From an uncultured Lachnospiraceae bacterium (GTDB lineage Bacteria; Bacillota_A; Clostridia; Lachnospirales; Lachnospiraceae): a DNA stretch of 47,353 bases. Positions 25,349 through 34,292 of this stretch are shown here, one piece after another; the stretch's first letter is position 1, and each line of letters starts with the position of its first letter. The translations under genes and the position numbers were made by a program. The notes under the pieces are model-generated. The model did not search any database and was not told where the DNA came from. It saw only the letters and a program-made list of their open reading frames with translations. The DNA lies in the NCBI GenBank assembly GCA_910585355.1, contig CAJUDN010000002.1:1-47353 (forward strand), written 5' to 3'.

Positions 25349-26740
25349 ATGCAGTTGACAACAGTAAAAGAGCTTTTTAAAGAGCGTGAAAAATATCTGA
25401 ACACAAAGGTTCATGTAGGCGGCTGGATCCGCAGCATTCGTGATTCCAAAGCTTTCGGCTTCATTGTACTCAACGATGGAACCTGCTTTGATACCCTCCA
25501 AATTGTATACCATGATACCATGGAAAATTTTGCGGAGATTTCCAAATTAAATGTAGGCGCTGCAATCATTACAAAGGGAACCCTGGTGGCCACACCGGAA
25601 GCCAAACAACCTTTCGAAATCCAGGCCGATGAGGTCATTGTGGAAGGAACCTCAGGCACAGATTATCCGCTTCAGAAAAAACGTCATACTTTCGAATACC
25701 TGCGGACCATTTCCCATCTGCGTCCCAGGGCCAACACCTTCCAGGCTGTGTTCCGGGTTCGCTCCCTGATCGCCTATGCAATCCACCAGTATTTTCAGGA
25801 GCAGGGCTTTGTTTACGTACACACTCCGTTAATCACAGGAAGCGACTGTGAGGGTGCAGGGGAAATGTTCCAGGTAACCACCATGGACCTGAACAACATC
25901 CCGAAAAACGCGGACGGCTCCATAGATTTTACTCAGGACTTCTTCGGAAAGCCCACGAATCTGACCGTAAGCGGCCAGTTAAACGGCGAGGCCTATGCCA
26001 TGGCATTCCGCAATATCTATACCTTCGGTCCTACCTTCCGTGCCGAAAATTCCAATACAACCCGCCACGCCGCCGAGTTCTGGATGATCGAGCCGGAAAT
26101 GGCATTCGCTGATTTAAATGACAACATGGCCGTCGCCGAAGGAATGTTAAAACATGTGATCCGTTATGTTCTGGAAAATGCTCCGGCGGAGATGAATTTC
26201 TTCAACCAGTTCGTGGACAAAGGGCTTTTAGACCGCTTAAACCACGTATTAAATTCCGAGTTTGGTCATGTGACCTACACGGAGGCCGTTAAGCTCCTGG
26301 AAGATCACAACGATGAATTCGACTATAAGGTATTCTGGGGCTGTGATTTGCAGACCGAACATGAACGGTATCTGACGGAGCAGATTTTCAAAAAACCCGT
26401 ATTTGTAACAGACTATCCGAAGGAAATCAAGGCTTTCTATATGAAGCAGAATGAAGACGGAAAGACGGTTGCCGCCATGGACTGCCTGGTTCCGGGAATC
26501 GGTGAGATTATCGGCGGCAGCCAAAGAGAAGACAGCTACGATAAGCTGGCGGCCCGTATGGATGAACTTGGCCTTAAAAAGGAAGATTACGGTTTTTACC
26601 TCGATCTTCGCAAATACGGCTCCGTCCGCCATTCCGGTTTCGGCCTGGGCTTCGAACGCTGTGTGATGTATCTGACCGGTATGGGCAATATCCGCGACGT
26701 TATCCCGTTCCCGCGTACCGTAAATAACTGCGAATTATAA
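25349..26740 (+). CDS. asnS: Asparaginyl-tRNA synthetase
   Basis: A 463-residue class IIb synthetase that charges tRNA-Asn with asparagine in the cytoplasm. The N-terminal OB fold that binds the anticodon is at about 15-110 (VHVGGWIRSIRDSKAFGFI), then the class II core: motif 2 around FRAENSNTTRHAAEFWMIEPE, and motif 3 at the C terminus around GFGLGFERCVMYLTG. Length and layout match bacterial AsnRS. It has its own promoter and an AGAAGGAG site, and appears monocistronic or read into the downstream exonuclease genes. Confidence 0.97.
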   Translation: MQLTTVKELFKEREKYLNTKVHVGGWIRSIRDSKAFGFIVLNDGTCFDTLQIVYHDTMENFAEISKLNVGAAIITKGTLVATPEAKQPFEIQADEVIVEGTSGTDYPLQKKRHTFEYLRTISHLRPRANTFQAVFRVRSLIAYAIHQYFQEQGFVYVHTPLITGSDCEGAGEMFQVTTMDLNNIPKNADGSIDFTQDFFGKPTNLTVSGQLNGEAYAMAFRNIYTFGPTFRAENSNTTRHAAEFWMIEPEMAFADLNDNMAVAEGMLKHVIRYVLENAPAEMNFFNQFVDKGLLDRLNHVLNSEFGHVTYTEAVKLLEDHNDEFDYKVFWGCDLQTEHERYLTEQIFKKPVFVTDYPKEIKAFYMKQNEDGKTVAAMDCLVPGIGEIIGGSQREDSYDKLAARMDELGLKKEDYGFYLDLRKYGSVRHSGFGLGFERCVMYLTGMGNIRDVIPFPRTVNNCEL

Positions 26741-26763
26741 TTGCACCGGCCTTTTGGGCCGTT

Positions 26764-26800
26764 CAAAGGGAGCGCACAGATTGACTGATGCGCTCCTTTG
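26764..26800 (+). terminator. Stem-loop between asnS and the SbcD-like gene
   Basis: CAAAGGGAGCGCA (26764-26776) pairs with TGCGCTCCTTTG (26789-26800) with one bulged base. A smaller hairpin, CGGCC-TTTTG-GGCCG, lies at 26747-26761. Neither has a T-run, so termination is uncertain; the stem stops six bases before the next ribosome site. Confidence 0.5.
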
Positions 26801-26817
26801 AAATTGGAGGATTACCC

Positions 26818-27888
26818 ATGAAATTTATCCATACCGCCGATATCCATTGGGGAATGGTCCCTGACAGCGACCGCCCCTGGGGCAAAAAACGGGAACAGGC
26901 CATACGGCTTACCTTTCAGTCTATCGTCGAAGAAGCCAGGGAGGGCCATGCGGATCTCCTTCTCATCTCGGGTGATCTGTTCCACCGTCAGCCCCTGGCC
27001 AGGGATTTAAAGGAGGTCAACTATCTCTTTTCCACAATCCCCGGCACACGGGTAGTCATCATTGCGGGTAACCATGACAGAATCCGAAAAAGTTCCGCCC
27101 TCTTTAGCTTTACCTGGTGTTCCAACGTCACTTTTCTCATGGAAGAAGAGCTGGATTCCGTTTATTTTGAGGACCTGAATACCGAGGTTTACGGATACAG
27201 CTATCACACGCCGGAAATTACCGAGGATAAAACCGCTCGTTTCTCCATCTCCGACAGCAAGCGCATAAAAATTCTTCTGCTTCACGGCGGCGACACCAAA
27301 CATCAGCCTTTTGATAAAAACGCCCTGGCTGCACTCCCGTTTTCTTATATTGCCCTGGGACATATCCATAAGCCCGCCGTACTTTTGGAAAACCGGATGG
27401 CCTTTCCGGGATCTCCGGAGCCCCTGGACATGACGGAGACAGGCCCTCACGGCTTTTTTAAGGGAGAAATCGACGATCTGACCGGCCGGGTAACCTCTCT
27501 GGAATTTAAGGCCGTATCCCAGGCTCAGTATATTCCGCTTGTGGTCAATGTTACAGCCGCCACCACCAACGCAGAGCTTTCCCAGCTCATTGCCGATGAA
27601 ATCCGTAAACGCGGCGCGGCAAATATCTACCGTTTCCGCATCCGCGGGATGCGGGATCCTGATACGGAATTTGATCTGGATTTTCTGGCAGGTCAGTGGA
27701 ACATTGTGGAAATTCTCGATGAATCAGAGCCCCAGTACGATTTTCACAGGCTCTTTGCCGAGCATCCCAGCGATATGATCGGCTTTTATATTCAGGCCTT
27801 AATGAAAGATGATATGAATTCTCTGGAAAAAAAAGCGTTATATTACGGAATCCACGCCCTGCTCATGACAAAAGACGAAAGGAGTTGA
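26818..27888 (+). CDS. SbcD/YhaO-like metallophosphoesterase exonuclease subunit
   Basis: A 356-residue calcineurin-like nuclease of the SbcD/Mre11 family, closer to the short YhaO type. Metal-site motifs are D8-x-H10 (TADIHWG), SGDLFHR with D53, GNHD with N85-H86-D87, LLHGG and LGHIHKP. It probably pairs with the ATPase encoded seven bases downstream in DNA end processing and recombination repair. GGAGG lies seven bases before the ATG at 26818; the longer open frame starting at 26788 lacks a site and overlaps a hairpin. Confidence 0.93.
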   Translation: MKFIHTADIHWGMVPDSDRPWGKKREQAIRLTFQSIVEEAREGHADLLLISGDLFHRQPLARDLKEVNYLFSTIPGTRVVIIAGNHDRIRKSSALFSFTWCSNVTFLMEEELDSVYFEDLNTEVYGYSYHTPEITEDKTARFSISDSKRIKILLLHGGDTKHQPFDKNALAALPFSYIALGHIHKPAVLLENRMAFPGSPEPLDMTETGPHGFFKGEIDDLTGRVTSLEFKAVSQAQYIPLVVNVTAATTNAELSQLIADEIRKRGAANIYRFRIRGMRDPDTEFDLDFLAGQWNIVEILDESEPQYDFHRLFAEHPSDMIGFYIQALMKDDMNSLEKKALYYGIHALLMTKDERS

Positions 27889-27895
27889 ATGCCCC

Positions 27896-29731
27896 ATGAA
27901 ATTACTGGAACTACACATTGACGGCTTCGGAAAATTTCATGACCGCACCATCTCCTTTGAAGATGGAATCAATATTATTTATGGAAAAAATGAAGCCGGA
28001 AAATCCACGCTGCACACCTTTATTCGCGGAATGCTTTTCGGAATCGAAAGAGGCCGCGGGCGGGCCGCCAGAAATGATCTTTATTCCAAGTATGAGCCCT
28101 GGGAAAACAGCGGAACCTATGAGGGCTGGCTCCGGCTGGAGTCGGGCGGCTCTGTTTACCGCATAGAACGAAAATTCCGCAAGGACAGCAAGGCCATAAA
28201 AATCATCAATGAAACCCGCGGAATGGAGGAGGAGCCCACGAAGGCCTTCCTTGACCAGATTCTCTGCGGTTTGAATGAGACCACTTACAATAATACCATC
28301 AGCATTGGACAGCTAAAAAGCGCCACTGAGGAAGGCATGGTAGGCGAATTAAAAAATTATATCGCCAACATGAACACCACAGGAAATATCTCTTTAAACA
28401 TTTCAAAGGCCACCGCCTTTTTGCGGAATCAAAGGCGCAGCCTGGAAGCCAACCTGATTCCCGATGCCTCCAGAGAATATACCACGCTGCTGGCGGAAAT
28501 CCGCAATGTGGATACTGAAATTTCTTCTCCACAGTATGAAAATCAGCTCGCCTCCTACCAGGCCATGCGGTCCCAGGTAAGGGGCCTCATCGAGAACACC
28601 CAGACCGAAAAGACGGCCCTGGATGAAAAAATCAAAAAAGGCAGGCAGGTTCTTTCTGATTATCAATTCACCGATCAGTCTTCCATAACTTCCTATACAG
28701 AGAACTGTCTTCATCTGTATGAAAGTTACCAAAGCGCAGATGCGGAATGCCGAAAAAAGTCACGGAAGGCGCTTACCGGACTTTCCTTTTTCCTGGCAGC
28801 CTGCAGTCTCGGCGCTGCCGGATATATGGGAATCACTGATCCTGCCCGTTTTCTTCTTCTCATGATTGCGGCCGGAGGAGCCGCCCTCATCTGCCTGATT
28901 GCCGGATTCACCTTCATTGGACAGGGCAAAAGATGCAAAAAGGCCATGGAGGAAACCGGCTCACGGCTTTTGGAAATTTTAAAAAAACATCTGGGCGACG
29001 CATCCATTTCCGAGGAAGCCATGGCGGCCTTCAAAGCCAGAATGGAAGAATTTTCCAATCTTTCTGATATGGTGGTAAAGTCAGAAGAAGCTATGCGGAA
29101 ATATATGGAAGATATCAATTCCCTTCAGGAGAAGCAAAACACATGCAGCGAAATGATTGAGAAGCAGCAAAGAACCCAGTGGGAACTGGAAAAAAAGCTG
29201 GAGCACTTAAATAACTGCAAGAATCGGGCCGCCGCACTGAAACGCACGCTGGCAGAAAATGACCGGATCCGGGAGGAAGTGGCCGCCATTGAACTGGCTC
29301 AGGAAACCATGACCGATCTCTCTTCTTCCATCCGCGACTCCTTCGGCCTGTATCTGAATAAAGAAGCCTCCCGGCTGGTAACCGGAATCACCGGCGGCCT
29401 TTATAATAGTATGAGTATTGACGAAAATCTCAATGTATTTTTAAATACCAAAACGAAACTAGTTCCCCTAGAAAATGTCAGCAGCGGAACCATGGATCAG
29501 GTATATCTGGCTCTTCGTCTGGCGGCGGCAAAGCTTTTCCAAAACGGCGGTGAACCGCTCCCGCTGATTTTCGATGACAGCTTTACCCAATATGACGACG
29601 ACCGGCTCCGCACCGCCTTAAAATGGCTTTCAGAATCCTATGGAGGCCAGATGATCGTATTTACCTGCCATCGCAGGGAAGCTCAGATGCTCAGAGCCCA
29701 CCAGATACCGTTTCATCTGATTGAGATGTGA
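27896..29731 (+). CDS. SbcC/YhaN-like SMC-type ATPase
   Basis: A 611-residue AAA/SMC-type ATPase. Walker A is GKNEAGKST at residues 30-38, coiled-coil regions lie at about 190-270 and 370-470, and the C-terminal half has the signature VSSGTMDQVYLALRLA and Walker B LIFDDSF. Two hydrophobic helices sit between the coiled coils (about 295-345, FFLAACSLGAAGYMG and the following stretch), so it is likely anchored in the membrane, as in the YhaN group, rather than a full-length SbcC of about 1,000 residues. It is translated just after its SbcD-like partner and overlaps the convergent trmL gene by 19 bases. Confidence 0.9.
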   Translation: MKLLELHIDGFGKFHDRTISFEDGINIIYGKNEAGKSTLHTFIRGMLFGIERGRGRAARNDLYSKYEPWENSGTYEGWLRLESGGSVYRIERKFRKDSKAIKIINETRGMEEEPTKAFLDQILCGLNETTYNNTISIGQLKSATEEGMVGELKNYIANMNTTGNISLNISKATAFLRNQRRSLEANLIPDASREYTTLLAEIRNVDTEISSPQYENQLASYQAMRSQVRGLIENTQTEKTALDEKIKKGRQVLSDYQFTDQSSITSYTENCLHLYESYQSADAECRKKSRKALTGLSFFLAACSLGAAGYMGITDPARFLLLMIAAGGAALICLIAGFTFIGQGKRCKKAMEETGSRLLEILKKHLGDASISEEAMAAFKARMEEFSNLSDMVVKSEEAMRKYMEDINSLQEKQNTCSEMIEKQQRTQWELEKKLEHLNNCKNRAAALKRTLAENDRIREEVAAIELAQETMTDLSSSIRDSFGLYLNKEASRLVTGITGGLYNSMSIDENLNVFLNTKTKLVPLENVSSGTMDQVYLALRLAAAKLFQNGGEPLPLIFDDSFTQYDDDRLRTALKWLSESYGGQMIVFTCHRREAQMLRAHQIPFHLIEM

Positions 29732-30222
29732 GATTTCCACTCCAGACGGTGCAGATGACCTTCCATGGTCATTTTCTCAAAGCCGTTCTGCCTTAGCGCC
29801 TCGTAAAGGACAATGGCAACAGAATTGGACAAATTCAAAGAGCGGATATCCCCCCACATGGGGATCCGCACACAAGTATCCGGATAGTCCACCAAAATTT
29901 CTTCGGGAATTCCCCGGCTTTCCGGACCAAACATCAGAAAGCAATCCGGCTCGTACTGCACGTCCGTATACACAGTCCGCGCTTTTGTGGTAGCCATGTA
30001 GAGTTTTGCTTTTGGATTCCGTTCCAGAAAGTCGGCAAAATCGCTGTACACCGTCACATCCAGCTTATCCCAATAATCCAGTCCGGCCCGCACCAGGTGC
30101 TTCTCACTGAGTTTGAACCCCAGAGGCTCAATCAGATGAAGCTTTGTGCCGGTTGCCACACAGGTGCGGCCGATGTTTCCTGTATTGGCCGGCATTTCCG
30201 GCTCGAAAAGTACGATGTTCAT
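29713..30222 (-). CDS. trmL: tRNA (cytidine(34)-2'-O)-methyltransferase TrmL
   Basis: A 169-residue SPOUT methyltransferase that 2'-O-methylates the wobble base of some leucine tRNAs using SAM. Family motifs: PANTGNIGRTC near residue 12, FGPESRGIPEE near 100, and RSLNLSNSVAIVLYEAL near the C terminus, which forms the knotted SAM site. Length is standard for TrmL. It is the last gene of the VanW-aminotransferase operon, 21 bases after the aminotransferase, and its 3' end overlaps the convergent SMC-type gene. Confidence 0.95.
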   Translation of the reverse strand: MNIVLFEPEMPANTGNIGRTCVATGTKLHLIEPLGFKLSEKHLVRAGLDYWDKLDVTVYSDFADFLERNPKAKLYMATTKARTVYTDVQYEPDCFLMFGPESRGIPEEILVDYPDTCVRIPMWGDIRSLNLSNSVAIVLYEALRQNGFEKMTMEGHLHRLEWKSHISIR

Positions 30223-30243
30223 AAAAACGTTTCTTTATCCTTC

Positions 30244-31404
30244 TTAATTTAGACGCTTTACAAAATGCGCGATGCGCTCCAGCGCCCGCTTTAAATCTTC
30301 CAGTGAATAGGCGTAGGAAAGTCTCAGATAGCCCTCGCCGCAGTCCCCAAAGGCAGTTCCCGGAACCACAGCCACTTTTTCCTCCTCCAGAAGCTTCAGG
30401 GCGAATTCTTCGGAAGTCATGCCAAATCGTTTGATGTTTGGGAACACATAGAACGCTCCCTGGGGCTCATAACATTCAACCCCCATATCCCGCAGCGCTT
30501 TCACAAGGAATTTTCGCCTCTGGTCATAGGCCTCGCGCATGTTATTCACATCGGGATCACCGTTTCTTAAGGCTTCCACAGCAGCATACTGACTGGTCGT
30601 GGGCGCACACAAAATGGCAAATTGGTGAATTTTCAACATCTGCGTTAAAATAATCTCCGGCGCACAGGCATATCCCAAACGCCATCCGGTCATGGCGTAA
30701 GATTTGGAAAAACCATTGATCAGCACGGTCCTCTCCTTCATTCCCGGAAATGCCGCGATGGTGCAGTGGTCCCCGGAATACGTGAGCTCCGAATAAATTT
30801 CATCGGAAATAATAAACAGGTCGCGTTCCTCCACAACCTTTGCAATTTCTGCCAGATCCTCCGGTTCCATAATGGAGCCGGTGGGGTTGTTAGGAAATGG
30901 AAGGATCAGCACTTTGGTTTTCGGTGTGACCTTCTCCAGCAGCTTCTCCTTTGTGAGGCGGAACCGATCCTTCTCTTCCAGTTCGATAGTCACCGGAACG
31001 CCTCCTGCCAGAATGGTACAGGGCGTATAGGAGACATAGCTGGGCTGTGGAATTAATACCTCATCCCCGGGATTTAACATGGCCCTTAAGGCAATATCAA
31101 TGGCTTCACTGCCGCCCACAGTCACCAATACCTCAGTACTGTAATCGTAAGACACAGCAAACCGGCGCTTTAAATAACGGCAGATTTCCATTTTCAGTTC
31201 TTTTAATCCAGTATTGGATGTGTAAAAGGTACGCCCCTTTTCCAGGGAATAAATACCTTCATCCCTGATATGCCACGGAGTGTCAAAATCCGGCTCGCCT
31301 ACACCCAGGGAAATTGCGTCCTTCATTTCACTTACGATGTCAAAAAATTTGCGGATTCCGGACGGAGGAATCGTAACAATTGTGTCAGATAACGGGTTTC
31401 TCAC
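30244..31404 (-). CDS. Class I/II PLP-dependent aminotransferase
   Basis: A 386-residue fold-type I aminotransferase. The pyridoxal-phosphate lysine lies in INGFSKSYAMTGWRLGYA (about residue 236), with the upstream FPNNPTG and SDEIYSE motifs and a C-terminal Arg in YLRLSYA for the substrate carboxylate. It transfers amino groups between an amino acid and a 2-oxo acid; the exact substrate (aspartate, alanine or aromatic type) is not decided here. The start is a GTG that overlaps the stop of the Lrp gene (GTGA), so the two are translationally coupled and the Lrp protein is its likely regulator. Confidence 0.93.
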   Translation of the reverse strand: MRNPLSDTIVTIPPSGIRKFFDIVSEMKDAISLGVGEPDFDTPWHIRDEGIYSLEKGRTFYTSNTGLKELKMEICRYLKRRFAVSYDYSTEVLVTVGGSEAIDIALRAMLNPGDEVLIPQPSYVSYTPCTILAGGVPVTIELEEKDRFRLTKEKLLEKVTPKTKVLILPFPNNPTGSIMEPEDLAEIAKVVEERDLFIISDEIYSELTYSGDHCTIAAFPGMKERTVLINGFSKSYAMTGWRLGYACAPEIILTQMLKIHQFAILCAPTTSQYAAVEALRNGDPDVNNMREAYDQRRKFLVKALRDMGVECYEPQGAFYVFPNIKRFGMTSEEFALKLLEEEKVAVVPGTAFGDCGEGYLRLSYAYSLEDLKRALERIAHFVKRLN

Positions 31405-31883
31405 GGAGTAATCAGCATCCTTTCGTCTTCAGGTTTTTCACACATAACAGTTCCATGGTCTTTGTACTTTTTTAAAATAAAATGTGTCGCAGTACTTAAG
31501 ACATAATTCATGGTAGCCAGCTTTTCCGATACGAACTGAGCCACTTCACGCATGGTCTTTCCTTCCAGAATGACCGTGAAATCATATGCGCCGGACATCA
31601 GATACATGGAGTTTACCTCACTGTACTGATAAATACGCTCCGCCAGCTTTTCAAAACCCATACCCCGCTGAGGAGTTACCTTTACCTCGATGAGGGCGGT
31701 TACTTTTTCATCGCTGGTCTTATCCCAGTTTATCATCGTATGGTAGCCGCAGATAATATTTTCTTTTTCCATATCCGCGATCTCATTGGCCACCGCAGCC
31801 TCGCTTTCACCCAAAAGGGCCGCCAGGTCCGCCAGGTCAATTCTGCTGTTCTTTTCGATAATCGCCAGTATTTTTTCCCTCAT
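31401..31883 (-). CDS. Lrp/AsnC-family transcriptional regulator
   Basis: A 160-residue regulator with an AsnC-type winged helix at residues 1-55 (ILAIIEKNSRIDLADLAALL) and a RAM effector domain (about 65-145, TALIEVKVTP and SGAYDFTVIL). Such proteins sense amino acids and control their metabolism. GAGGAGG lies before the ATG at 31883, inside the 3' end of the upstream gene, with which it overlaps by 47 bases in another frame. It overlaps the downstream aminotransferase start by four bases, so the pair forms a tight unit. Confidence 0.92.
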   Translation of the reverse strand: MREKILAIIEKNSRIDLADLAALLGESEAAVANEIADMEKENIICGYHTMINWDKTSDEKVTALIEVKVTPQRGMGFEKLAERIYQYSEVNSMYLMSGAYDFTVILEGKTMREVAQFVSEKLATMNYVLSTATHFILKKYKDHGTVMCEKPEDERMLITP

Positions 31884-32469
31884 GGTAATCCTCCTCGTCA
31901 ATGATTTTGTACACTTCATCCGGCTGGGGCCGCTCCAAATATCCTGTCCCGCCGATACCTGTCATCTTTCTTGTAATTCCCTTTTCCACTTTACCGATGA
32001 CTGCTGCCCGAATCCCTTTCTCTTCCAGGGCGAAAACCATGTCCTGCCCATGATCCGCCGCAATGAGAACGCACTCGCCGCACCAGAGTCGATACGGGTT
32101 CAAGTCGAAAAGTTCACACGCCTCTATAATTTCCTGGCTTACCGGTATTTTAAGGAGGGAAAATGAAATTCCCTGCTCGTAAGCCCCGGATAAACGCCAG
32201 AGGGCCGCCAAAATGCCGCCCTCTTCTATGTATTCCCATTCTGCCGCTCCGAGCTCCCTAAGCGTCTCCGGAGTCAGGCAGATTCTTTCATCCGCCGCCG
32301 CCTTGAGCCGTCTTATAAACGCCGGATGGAACCGGGAATTCAAATAAATTTCTTTTTTCTCCAGAACAGCCCTGGCTCCGGTCTTGCCAATCACTCCGGC
32401 TGTCACCAGATCCTGTCCCGGAATAAAGCTTCGCCTGCCATTGGGCTCTCTGTCTATTTTTCTCATCAT
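31837..32469 (-). CDS. Stand-alone HypE/PurM C-terminal-like protein (AIR synthase-related)
   Basis: A 210-residue protein matching the C-terminal domain of the AIR synthase-related (PurM/HypE/SelD/ThiL) superfamily: EACELFDLNPYRLWCGECVL, then AAVIGKVEKG and a final LERPQPDEVYKI are typical of HypE-like proteins. The N-terminal domain that normally carries the ATP-binding glycine-rich segment is absent; the first 90 residues are unlike it. Enzymatic activity by itself is doubtful. It lies 14 bases after VanW and overlaps the Lrp gene by 47 bases. No hydrogenase genes are nearby. Related stand-alone proteins may serve as ligand-binding or regulatory subunits; that is inference. Confidence 0.75.
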   Translation of the reverse strand: MMRKIDREPNGRRSFIPGQDLVTAGVIGKTGARAVLEKKEIYLNSRFHPAFIRRLKAAADERICLTPETLRELGAAEWEYIEEGGILAALWRLSGAYEQGISFSLLKIPVSQEIIEACELFDLNPYRLWCGECVLIAADHGQDMVFALEEKGIRAAVIGKVEKGITRKMTGIGGTGYLERPQPDEVYKIIDEEDYHEGKNTGDYRKEQQN

Positions 32470-32483
32470 AGTTCTGTTACCGA

Positions 32484-34079
32484 TTACTCTCCCCCCGGGC
32501 CTTCCGTGAGAGGTGCGGGGGCCGGAGTCTCCACTGGGGCCGGCTCTGCGGGAGCCGCCTCTGTGGGAGCTGTCTCTGTGGGCGCCGGCGTAGGCGCCGG
32601 CATTCCCGGACCATACTCATAGCCGGGGCCGAGGGGCTGTGTTTCCGTAGGCGCAGGCTCTGTGGGCGCCGGCGTTGTTTCCGGGGGCTGTGTCGGTTCA
32701 GGTACGGCCGGAGTTTCTTCCACCGGGGCCACAGCGGGAGCTGCCGGACCCACCCGGAAAATGGCCTTGGAGGCATTATATGTGTCCGCGTTGAGAAGCG
32801 TCCGTTCTTTCAGCTCTCCGTCCACATATACGCATTTATATAGCTGGGACTTTAGGCCAGTATGGCTGGACTGAACTTTAACTCTCTGTCCGGGCTGTAA
32901 GGAATTATCCACCTGTTCAACAGGCTCGCCCGGGTCGATTCGCTGAAGCGTCTGGGACTCAAATTTTAACGTTCTATTGGCCGGGCGCGTTTCTTTTCCA
33001 TAAATCGTAAAGGTCAGTGTCTTTCCTGACGTGTATCCCTCCACATAAACAGGCGTATCATAGGGGTTGGATATTTTAAGATCCTTATAGGTTCCCGCAA
33101 TAGCGGCATCCATGGACGGCTTTACATAGCCGATGGTCATAGAGTGATTCTGACGCTGTACAATATCCAGCTCCGCAAGCAGCGACGCGTTATAAAGGGT
33201 TGTGGAAATCTGGCACACGCCTCCGCCGATGCTGTCAACGGATCTGCCGTTTTCATAGGCTGTGGCCGTTCGGTATCCGTTCTCCACTGTAAACGGCTGC
33301 ATACACTCATAGCCGGAGAGTACCTGACCCGGCATCAAAACATGCCCGTTTATTTTTGAGGCTCCCACTGCCAGGTTCGTGGAACGGGAAGCGCCGCTGC
33401 TGCTGAAATCAGTGGAAAATGTTCCCAGTACGTCTTTGATGGATGAAAGATCCTCAGCAGTTATCTCCGGTTCCTTTTCAATCACTGTGGCGGCAATGGC
33501 AATTCCATCCGTTCCTTCGCCGTTTAAAGCTTCATTCAGGGAATTTTTTGTGGCCTCGATATCCACTGTGGTTCCCACCACCTCCGGCGTAATAATAAAT
33601 TCCCCATCCTGTTTCGTAATCGCGGCATTCTGGGGTTCTGTCACAACCGCTCCGCATTTCTCGTTGACGAAAGCGGAAATTTTTTCCTGGTCCACATCCA
33701 TATCCAGGTCAATTTTTACAGGATTAACTTCCAAATCCTTTTTCTTCATGTAACGTCTGACCAGGTTTCCCTTGATCTCCGTACCTCTTAAAGCCTCGTC
33801 CACCGCATCTTTATTTCCCCAGCTAAGCCCCAGTTCCTCCGCGTTGGCTGAAACCTGCGTTCCATTAGCCTCAAGAGTGATGGTCTGATTCAGCTTTTCA
33901 GCCACATATTCGGCTACCTTTTCCTCTGCCTCTTTCTCGGTCAGACCTTCCAGACTGAGGCTCCCCACAAAGACTCCGCCCGGAATAGGCTCTTCTGCGT
34001 GTGCGGAAAACGGTGCCATGAATACCAGGCCGGCTGCCATGGCTGCCGCCACACCTGCACTCCACACATATTGTTTCAT
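32484..34079 (-). CDS. VanW-family exported protein with proline-rich tail
   Basis: A 531-residue exported protein. A signal peptide ends at AHA (about residue 28). A YoaR-like putative peptidoglycan-binding region covers about 35-225, followed by the VanW domain (about 250-385, SIGGGVCQISTTLYNA) and a G5-like segment (about 385-440). The last 88 residues (444-531, encoded at 32487-32750) are almost only Pro, Thr, Ala and Glu in short PAPTE-like units, probably a wall-spanning or disordered spacer. VanW was named in a vancomycin-resistance cluster but its own role is not established; no other van genes are here. A G+C-rich tail contrasts with the body. AAGGAG precedes the ATG. Confidence 0.92.
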   Translation of the reverse strand: MKQYVWSAGVAAAMAAGLVFMAPFSAHAEEPIPGGVFVGSLSLEGLTEKEAEEKVAEYVAEKLNQTITLEANGTQVSANAEELGLSWGNKDAVDEALRGTEIKGNLVRRYMKKKDLEVNPVKIDLDMDVDQEKISAFVNEKCGAVVTEPQNAAITKQDGEFIITPEVVGTTVDIEATKNSLNEALNGEGTDGIAIAATVIEKEPEITAEDLSSIKDVLGTFSTDFSSSGASRSTNLAVGASKINGHVLMPGQVLSGYECMQPFTVENGYRTATAYENGRSVDSIGGGVCQISTTLYNASLLAELDIVQRQNHSMTIGYVKPSMDAAIAGTYKDLKISNPYDTPVYVEGYTSGKTLTFTIYGKETRPANRTLKFESQTLQRIDPGEPVEQVDNSLQPGQRVKVQSSHTGLKSQLYKCVYVDGELKERTLLNADTYNASKAIFRVGPAAPAVAPVEETPAVPEPTQPPETTPAPTEPAPTETQPLGPGYEYGPGMPAPTPAPTETAPTEAAPAEPAPVETPAPAPLTEGPGGE

Positions 34080-34096
34080 AATTTTCTCCTTTTATT

Positions 34097-34213
34097 CTAA
34101 AAAACAGATAATAAAGATCCTAAAACCATCGGAAGAACCATTGCCAAAACAACAATCACGATGACCACGGTCGAAAAAATTTTTCTTGTCTTCTTATCAT
34201 TTAAATTAAGCAA
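34097..34213 (-). CDS. Small single-span membrane protein (38 residues)
   Basis: A TTG start at 34213, with GAGGTG five bases upstream, opens a 38-codon frame: a charged N terminus (NLNDKKTRKIF), one hydrophobic helix of about 20 residues (STVVIVIVVLAMVLPMVLG), and a short end. A GTG at 34222 would add three residues. It stops 17 bases before VanW, in the same direction. The layout (positive N terminus, single helix) is like small stress or membrane-anchored miniproteins of Firmicutes such as Prli42, but I cannot name the family with confidence. Membrane insertion is supported by composition alone. Confidence 0.7.
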   Translation of the reverse strand: MLNLNDKKTRKIFSTVVIVIVVLAMVLPMVLGSLLSVF

Positions 34214-34292
34214 AGTACTCACCTCTTTTATTTCATTTTATCTCGATTTCAGAAAATTATCCCTGCTCCTATCCTTCTTGTTTTTTCGAAAT

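Noticed and set aside
32484..34079. Vancomycin-resistance cluster around VanW
   Set aside because: No vanA/B-type ligase, vanH, vanX, vanR or vanS genes are nearby; VanW proteins are widespread outside resistance clusters.
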